DNA of 64,000 nt, from positions 101,261 to 165,260 of the forward strand of contig DEFA01000017.1 of assembly GCA_002350525.1 (NCBI GenBank), written 5' to 3'. The notes under the pieces are model-generated. The model had not been told where the DNA came from. It saw only the letters and a list, made by a program, of their open reading frames with translations, and ran no database searches. Source of the DNA: Lachnospiraceae bacterium UBA2864. Lineage in GTDB: Bacteria > Bacillota > Clostridia > Lachnospirales > Lachnospiraceae. A program made the translations under genes and the position numbers. Shown here piece after piece: positions 59,688 to 64,000 of the stretch (positions within the stretch are counted from its first letter, which is position 1; each line of letters starts with the position of its first letter).

Positions 59688-60494
59688 ATGATAAAGCTTA
59701 TAGCATCGGATATTGACGGAACTCTGGTTCCGGACGGTACCGATAAGATAGATCCCCGCATGATGGACGTCGTTAAAAGATGCAGAAGAAACGGGATACA
59801 TTTCGCGGGAGCGAGTGGAAGACAGTTTGCAAGTATGTACAGGCTGTTTGCACCGGTTGCAGAGGATATATTCTATATCACCGATAACGGAAGCATACTC
59901 CGTTCGTACAAAGAAGTACTTTCCATGAAAGTAATAGATAAGAAAGACCTTTGGGACATGGTAAGGGATGCAAAGAAGATTCCGCGCAGCGATATCATGC
60001 TCTGCGGACGTGACTGGGCTTATTGTGAAGATGAAGGCGAGATGTTTTACTGGCTGAGAGATTCCTACAAGTTCAATGTTAAGGTTGTGGGAGATTTCGA
60101 GGAACATCTTACGGACGACATTTCCAAAATGTCCATTTACCGTACAGGTGACTGCGAGGAGGCAGTGAACGAGGAGTTTACTCCGAAATGGCAGAACAAG
60201 TTTCTTATAGCGTCGGCCGGCACGATGTGGATGGATATCGTTCTTCCGGATGCGGATAAAGGCACATCCCTCAGAAAACTTCAGGAATATCTCGGAGTTA
60301 CGCCGGAGGAGACAATGGTCTTCGGTGATAATCTTAATGACATAGGTATGCTTCAGGCATCTGAGGAAAGCTATGCCATAGGAAGTGCTAGAGACGAAGT
60401 TAAGGCTGTGGCAAAGCACATAGCACCGCCGCTTTCCGAGTATGGTGAGACAACCGTTATAATGGATTATCTGGATTCCATCGGAGCCGAATAA
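59688..60494 (+). CDS. HAD-superfamily hydrolase (Cof-type)
   Basis: The 268-residue protein has the nucleophile motif SDIDGTLVPDGT, GASGRQFASM, and C-terminal FGDNLNDIGML, a type IIB Cof-like HAD phosphatase. Such enzymes act on sugar phosphates, flavins or PLP; the substrate cannot be predicted. SD is AGAGAGG. Confidence 0.88.
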   Translation: MIKLIASDIDGTLVPDGTDKIDPRMMDVVKRCRRNGIHFAGASGRQFASMYRLFAPVAEDIFYITDNGSILRSYKEVLSMKVIDKKDLWDMVRDAKKIPRSDIMLCGRDWAYCEDEGEMFYWLRDSYKFNVKVVGDFEEHLTDDISKMSIYRTGDCEEAVNEEFTPKWQNKFLIASAGTMWMDIVLPDADKGTSLRKLQEYLGVTPEETMVFGDNLNDIGMLQASEESYAIGSARDEVKAVAKHIAPPLSEYGETTVIMDYLDSIGAE

Positions 60495-60555
60495 ACGAGA
60501 TAACTATGCGGCGCAGCGCTGCATTTATATAAATGAATATCCAGGAGGAAAAAAT

Positions 60556-61767
60556 ATGGAAAAGATTAAGATGACAACACCGCTTGTTGAAATGGACGGC
60601 GACGAGATGACACGTATTCTCTGGAAGCTTATCAAGGATGAGCTCCTCAACCCATATATCGAGCTGAACACAGAATACTATGATCTCGGCCTTGAACATA
60701 GAAATGAAACTAACGACCAGGTTACCAAGGATGCTTCCTATGCAACCGAGAAGTACGGAGTTGCTGTTAAGTGTGCAACCATCACACCAAATGCAGCACG
60801 TGTTGAAGAGTATAATCTTAAGGAAATGTGGAAGAGCCCGAACGGTACTATCAGAGCTATCCTTGATGGTACTGTATTCCGTGCCCCGATTCAGGTAAAG
60901 GGTATTACACCTTGTGTAAGAAACTGGGAGAAACCTATCACTATCGCAAGACATGCATACGGTGATGTATATAAGGCAAGCGAGATGAAAATCCCGGGAG
61001 CGGGAAAAGTTGAGCTTGTATATACTGCAGAGGATGGTACACAGGAGTCAGTGATCGTTCATGAGTTTAAGGCACCGGGAATCGTACAGGGTATGCATAA
61101 CCTGAATGATTCCATCGCAAGCTTTGCAAGAAGCTGCTTCAACTACGCGCTTGATACAAAGCAGGAACTCTGGTTTGCATCTAAGGATACCATCTCAAAG
61201 AAGTATGATCATACATTTAAGGATATCTTCCAGGAGATATTTGATGCAGAATATAAGGAGAAGTTCGAAGAAGCAGGAATCACATATTTCTATACTCTTA
61301 TAGATGATGCGGTTGCACGTGTTATGAAGTCAAAGGGCGGTTTCATCTGGGCCTGCAAGAACTACGACGGAGACGTTATGAGCGACATGCTTTCTTCTGC
61401 GTTCGGTTCACTTGCCATGATGACCTCCGTACTTGTATCTCCTAAGGGATACTATGAATATGAGGCTGCTCACGGAACAGTTCAGAGACATTATTATAAG
61501 TATCTCAAGGGTGAGGAGACATCTACCAATCCGGTAGCTACGATCTTCGCATGGACAGGCGCTCTCAGAAAGAGAGGAGAGCTTGACGGACTGGATAGTC
61601 TCATTAAGTTCGCTGATGCTCTTGAGAAGGCAACTCTCGGAACAATCGAAAGCGGCAAGATGACAAAAGATCTTGCACTTATAACAGAACTTGAAAATGT
61701 AACAACACTTAATACAGAAGATTTTATCAAGGCTATCAGAGAGAGCCTTGACAAAGAACTTGCTTAA
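60556..61767 (+). CDS. icd: NADP-dependent isocitrate dehydrogenase (eukaryote-like type)
   Basis: The 403-residue enzyme converts isocitrate to 2-oxoglutarate. The N-terminal VEMDGDEMTRILW and later YDGDVMSDMLSSAFGSL, EAAHGTVQRHY and NPVATIFAWTGAL mark the homodimeric, eukaryote-like subgroup. With the citrate synthase gene downstream it supports the oxidative branch to glutamate. SD is CAGGAGG. Confidence 0.95.
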   Translation: MEKIKMTTPLVEMDGDEMTRILWKLIKDELLNPYIELNTEYYDLGLEHRNETNDQVTKDASYATEKYGVAVKCATITPNAARVEEYNLKEMWKSPNGTIRAILDGTVFRAPIQVKGITPCVRNWEKPITIARHAYGDVYKASEMKIPGAGKVELVYTAEDGTQESVIVHEFKAPGIVQGMHNLNDSIASFARSCFNYALDTKQELWFASKDTISKKYDHTFKDIFQEIFDAEYKEKFEEAGITYFYTLIDDAVARVMKSKGGFIWACKNYDGDVMSDMLSSAFGSLAMMTSVLVSPKGYYEYEAAHGTVQRHYYKYLKGEETSTNPVATIFAWTGALRKRGELDGLDSLIKFADALEKATLGTIESGKMTKDLALITELENVTTLNTEDFIKAIRESLDKELA

Positions 61768-61776
61768 TTCCGGTTA

Positions 61777-61804
61777 TATACCACAGGGTTCGCCCTGTGG
61801 TATA
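61777..61804 (+). terminator. Perfect 12-bp UUCG hairpin after icd
   Basis: TATACCACAGGG-TTCG-CCCTGTGGTATA is a perfect stem with a very stable tetraloop, 10 bases after the icd stop. No U-run follows, so partial termination or mRNA protection is likely. Confidence 0.55.
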
Positions 61805-61836
61805 CCGGTGGTGAAAGCTTTTGAGGGGGTGTATAC

Positions 61837-62223
61837 ATGTCAAAAGATTTTTCGAAGGAAACTTATTCTGAGGTGATGAGAGCTGACATGCGTGAGAAAA
61901 ACGGTCAGCTTCTTATAGAGATCGAGCTTCCGGGCTACAGCAAAGAAAACATATCTGCAGAGCTTGAAGGCGGCATACTTACAATACATGCCAGACGTAA
62001 CGAAGAACTTGAAAGTGACATGACTAGTACTCATTATCTTCTTAGGGAACGTTTTACAGGAGATATGAAGAGGAGTTTTCATGTCGGGGACAATGTTCAT
62101 CAGAAGGACGTGACGGCTCAGCTTAAAGACGGAATACTGTCCATCATAATAATTAAGAATGAGAATTCTGTTGAAGGAGAGAAGAGAAAGCTTATAGACA
62201 TTCAAAATGTCATTCAGCTTTAG
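61837..62223 (+). CDS. Hsp20/alpha-crystallin-family small heat-shock protein
   Basis: The 128-residue protein is a small heat-shock protein: short N-terminal arm, alpha-crystallin domain with LLIEIELPGYSKENISAELEGGILTIHA, and the C-terminal strand region AQLKDGILSIII. It would bind unfolding proteins without ATP. GAGGGGG precedes it. Confidence 0.88.
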   Translation: MSKDFSKETYSEVMRADMREKNGQLLIEIELPGYSKENISAELEGGILTIHARRNEELESDMTSTHYLLRERFTGDMKRSFHVGDNVHQKDVTAQLKDGILSIIIIKNENSVEGEKRKLIDIQNVIQL

Positions 62224-62228
62224 AGAGT

Positions 62229-62780
62229 ATGATCGAGATTGGAAAGAACCCCAAAATAATAGAGATCATCAAAAGATACGGAGAGGATATAATCCATTCG
62301 AGGCTGTATCAGAGAGAAAAGGATTACTGTCAGCATGGAGTTATATCCACCTATGAGCACTCTATCGCAGTGACTTATATGGCAGTCAGTCTTGCCATGA
62401 AGTCCAGGAAAAGGGTTGATATGAGAAGTCTGGTAAGAGGAGCTCTTCTGCATGACTATTATCTGTATGACTGGCATAATCCGGAGGTGAAGGGCAGAAA
62501 GGTTCATGGTTATACCCATGCCAGATGTTCCATGGAAAATGCGATAAGGGACTTTGGTATCACAAAACTCGAGCAGGAGATAATATACAGCCATATGTTT
62601 CCGCTGAATCTCTCGAGAGTACCTAAATCAAGAGAGGCGATGCTCGTATGTCTTGCAGATAAGATATGTGCCAGCTTTGAAACTGCGAAAGTAATAGAGT
62701 ATAACAAGATAACTACGGTCATCGCCAGAGAAAAGACCATTAAAGAATTAAGAAGAAAACTAGCATATAACAGGAGATAA
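62229..62780 (+). CDS. HD-domain phosphohydrolase
   Basis: The 183-residue protein has the HD pattern: His in STYEHSIAVTYMAV, paired HD in GALLHDYYLYDW, and a late Asp in CLADKICAS. Substrate unknown; relatives cleave phosphate esters of nucleotides. It lies 5 bp after the hsp20 gene and 3 bp before citrate synthase, so all three are likely co-transcribed. Confidence 0.82.
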   Translation: MIEIGKNPKIIEIIKRYGEDIIHSRLYQREKDYCQHGVISTYEHSIAVTYMAVSLAMKSRKRVDMRSLVRGALLHDYYLYDWHNPEVKGRKVHGYTHARCSMENAIRDFGITKLEQEIIYSHMFPLNLSRVPKSREAMLVCLADKICASFETAKVIEYNKITTVIAREKTIKELRRKLAYNRR

Positions 62781-62783
62781 AGA

Positions 62784-64000
62784 ATGTCATTTCTGAGTCA
62801 GGGTGATGCTTCAAGAGAGATACACAGACTTTCGAAGTATTGCACGGATAACAATATAATAAATCCTGAACTTTATGATGTTTACCAGGTAAAGAGAGGA
62901 CTGCGTGAACCTAACGGAAGAGGAGTACTTACCGGACTTACCGAGATTTCCACGGTAAACGGATCGAGAGTCGAAGACGGAAAGGCCGTTCCTATTCCCG
63001 GAGAACTCAGATACCGCGGAATAGATGTGAAAGAGCTGGTAAACGGATTCACCAAAGATAACAGATTCGGATTTGAGGAAACCGTATATCTGCTTCTGTT
63101 CGGAAAGCTTCCTGAGGAAGCGGAACTTGCAAGGTTTAAGAAACTCCTGTCGTATCACAGACGTCTTCCGGCTGATTTCCTTGAGGATGTAATCCTTAAA
63201 TCGCCCAACAAAGATGTAATGAATGCGATGGCAAGTGATGTTCTTGCCCTTAACGCTTACGATAAGCATTCGGATGATCTGTCTATACCGAATGTTCTGA
63301 GACAGAGTATAAAGCTTATTGCGGTCCTTCCGATGATAGCTGCCTATTCATACCTGTCTTACAGACATATATATATGAGAAGAGGACTATATATTCATAA
63401 TCCAAAGCCTGAACTTTCGGCGGCTGAGAATATTCTCAGAATACTCCGACAGGATAAGAGTTTTACACCTCTTGAGGCAAAGGTTCTCGATATAGCTCTG
63501 GTGCTCCATGCCGAACACGGTGGCGGTAATAACTCTACCTTTACAACTCATGTTGTTACGTCTTCGGGTACGGACACATATTCTTCGGTGGCTGCGTCAC
63601 TTTGCTCGCTGAAGGGACCTAAGCACGGCGGCGCTAACATTAAAGTTATGAAAATGTTTGATGAGATTAAACGTAGTGTTCACGACTGGAAGGATGACGA
63701 CGAGCTGTCCGCTTACCTTCTGAAGATACTGAGACGTGAAGCTTTTGACAAGTCTGGACTCATATACGGTATGGGACATGCGGTTTATACCCTGTCCGAT
63801 CCGAGAGCGGAGATACTTGAGAAATATACAATGGAAATGGCTGCTGAGTGCGGCAGACAGGATGAGGCGGACCTCTATCACAGTGTTGCCCGTCTTGCAC
63901 CTGATCTTATGAGACAGGAAAGAAAAATGTATAAGCCTGTCAGTCCGAATATTGATTTTTACAGCGGCTTTGCCTATAATATGCTGAATATCCCGGATGA
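62784..64000 (+). CDS. gltA: Citrate synthase (3' end outside window)
   Basis: The gene starts with ATG at 62784 (GGAG upstream) and is open to the window end, giving at least 405 residues. It includes LHAEHGGGNNSTF, the catalytic His region KGPKHGGANI and GMGHAVYTLSDPRA, and SPNIDFYSGFAY. It condenses acetyl-CoA and oxaloacetate. With icd nearby it feeds 2-oxoglutarate synthesis in an anaerobe with an incomplete TCA cycle. Only the end is missing. Confidence 0.95.
   Translation, partial: MSFLSQGDASREIHRLSKYCTDNNIINPELYDVYQVKRGLREPNGRGVLTGLTEISTVNGSRVEDGKAVPIPGELRYRGIDVKELVNGFTKDNRFGFEETVYLLLFGKLPEEAELARFKKLLSYHRRLPADFLEDVILKSPNKDVMNAMASDVLALNAYDKHSDDLSIPNVLRQSIKLIAVLPMIAAYSYLSYRHIYMRRGLYIHNPKPELSAAENILRILRQDKSFTPLEAKVLDIALVLHAEHGGGNNSTFTTHVVTSSGTDTYSSVAASLCSLKGPKHGGANIKVMKMFDEIKRSVHDWKDDDELSAYLLKILRREAFDKSGLIYGMGHAVYTLSDPRAEILEKYTMEMAAECGRQDEADLYHSVARLAPDLMRQERKMYKPVSPNIDFYSGFAYNMLNIPD

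Noticed and set aside
1..64000. CRISPR array, tRNA, rRNA, insertion sequence or prophage
   Set aside because: No regular direct repeats with unique spacers, no cloverleaf or rRNA segments, and no transposase, integrase or phage structural genes were seen.

Overview
The window looks like the chromosome of a strictly anaerobic, plant-fibre-degrading Clostridia member, most likely a Lachnospiraceae relative of Butyrivibrio. This is an inference from gene content: a glucuronoxylan locus, pyruvate:ferredoxin oxidoreductase, a SufCBDSU iron-sulfur operon, Firmicutes-type DnaD and DnaI-like replication proteins, a spore photoproduct lyase and strong Shine-Dalgarno sites. I saw no rRNA, tRNA, CRISPR array, insertion sequence or prophage. 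It reads as core chromosome with a few accessory blocks.

Layout. 1-13190: a co-directional glucuronoxylan locus with GH115 alpha-glucuronidase (5' end outside the window), uxuA, uxuB, two esterases, uxaC, eda, kdgK and a secreted multidomain GH10 xylanase. Together they cover side-chain removal and the full route from glucuronate to pyruvate plus glyceraldehyde-3-phosphate. 13332-17582: a three-gene operon of apparent pseudo-enzymes, namely a degenerate Hsp70 fused to a GrpE domain, an SbcD/YhaO-like phosphoesterase without its metal ligands, and a membrane-anchored SbcC/YhaN-like ATPase with degraded motifs. It is the best candidate here for an undescribed system. 17657-27249: an amidohydrolase, the suf operon, a polar amino-acid ABC transporter and a rhodanese-TtcA-like fusion, which together look like a sulfur-handling block. 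27332-32354 (minus strand): murC, then dnaD-dnaI-prs with DnaA-box-like sites upstream.

32577-41341: ilvE, a small lipoprotein with a polysaccharide-type ABC exporter, uppP, an RsuA-family pseudouridine synthase, the rpmG-secE-nusG-rplK-rplA operon with a repeated leader motif, and an orphan acyl-carrier protein with an unknown partner. 41697-49614: nifJ, a membrane protein, a LUD protein, a flavin reductase-rubredoxin fusion, a nucleosidase-like protein and splB. 49822-52913: an M50-like membrane protease, an Xre regulator with membrane helices, small hypotheticals, an 18-bp tandem repeat and a histidine phosphatase. 53048-58247: a probable D-aspartate ligase, aspartate racemase, asnB and purA. 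58254-64000: a GC-rich structured element, a PH-like membrane protein, birA, a HAD phosphatase, icd, hsp20, an HD-domain hydrolase and citrate synthase (3' end outside the window).

Many transcription units have visible promoters or intrinsic terminators. Starts were chosen from Shine-Dalgarno position and family N-termini, so several differ from the longest open frame.
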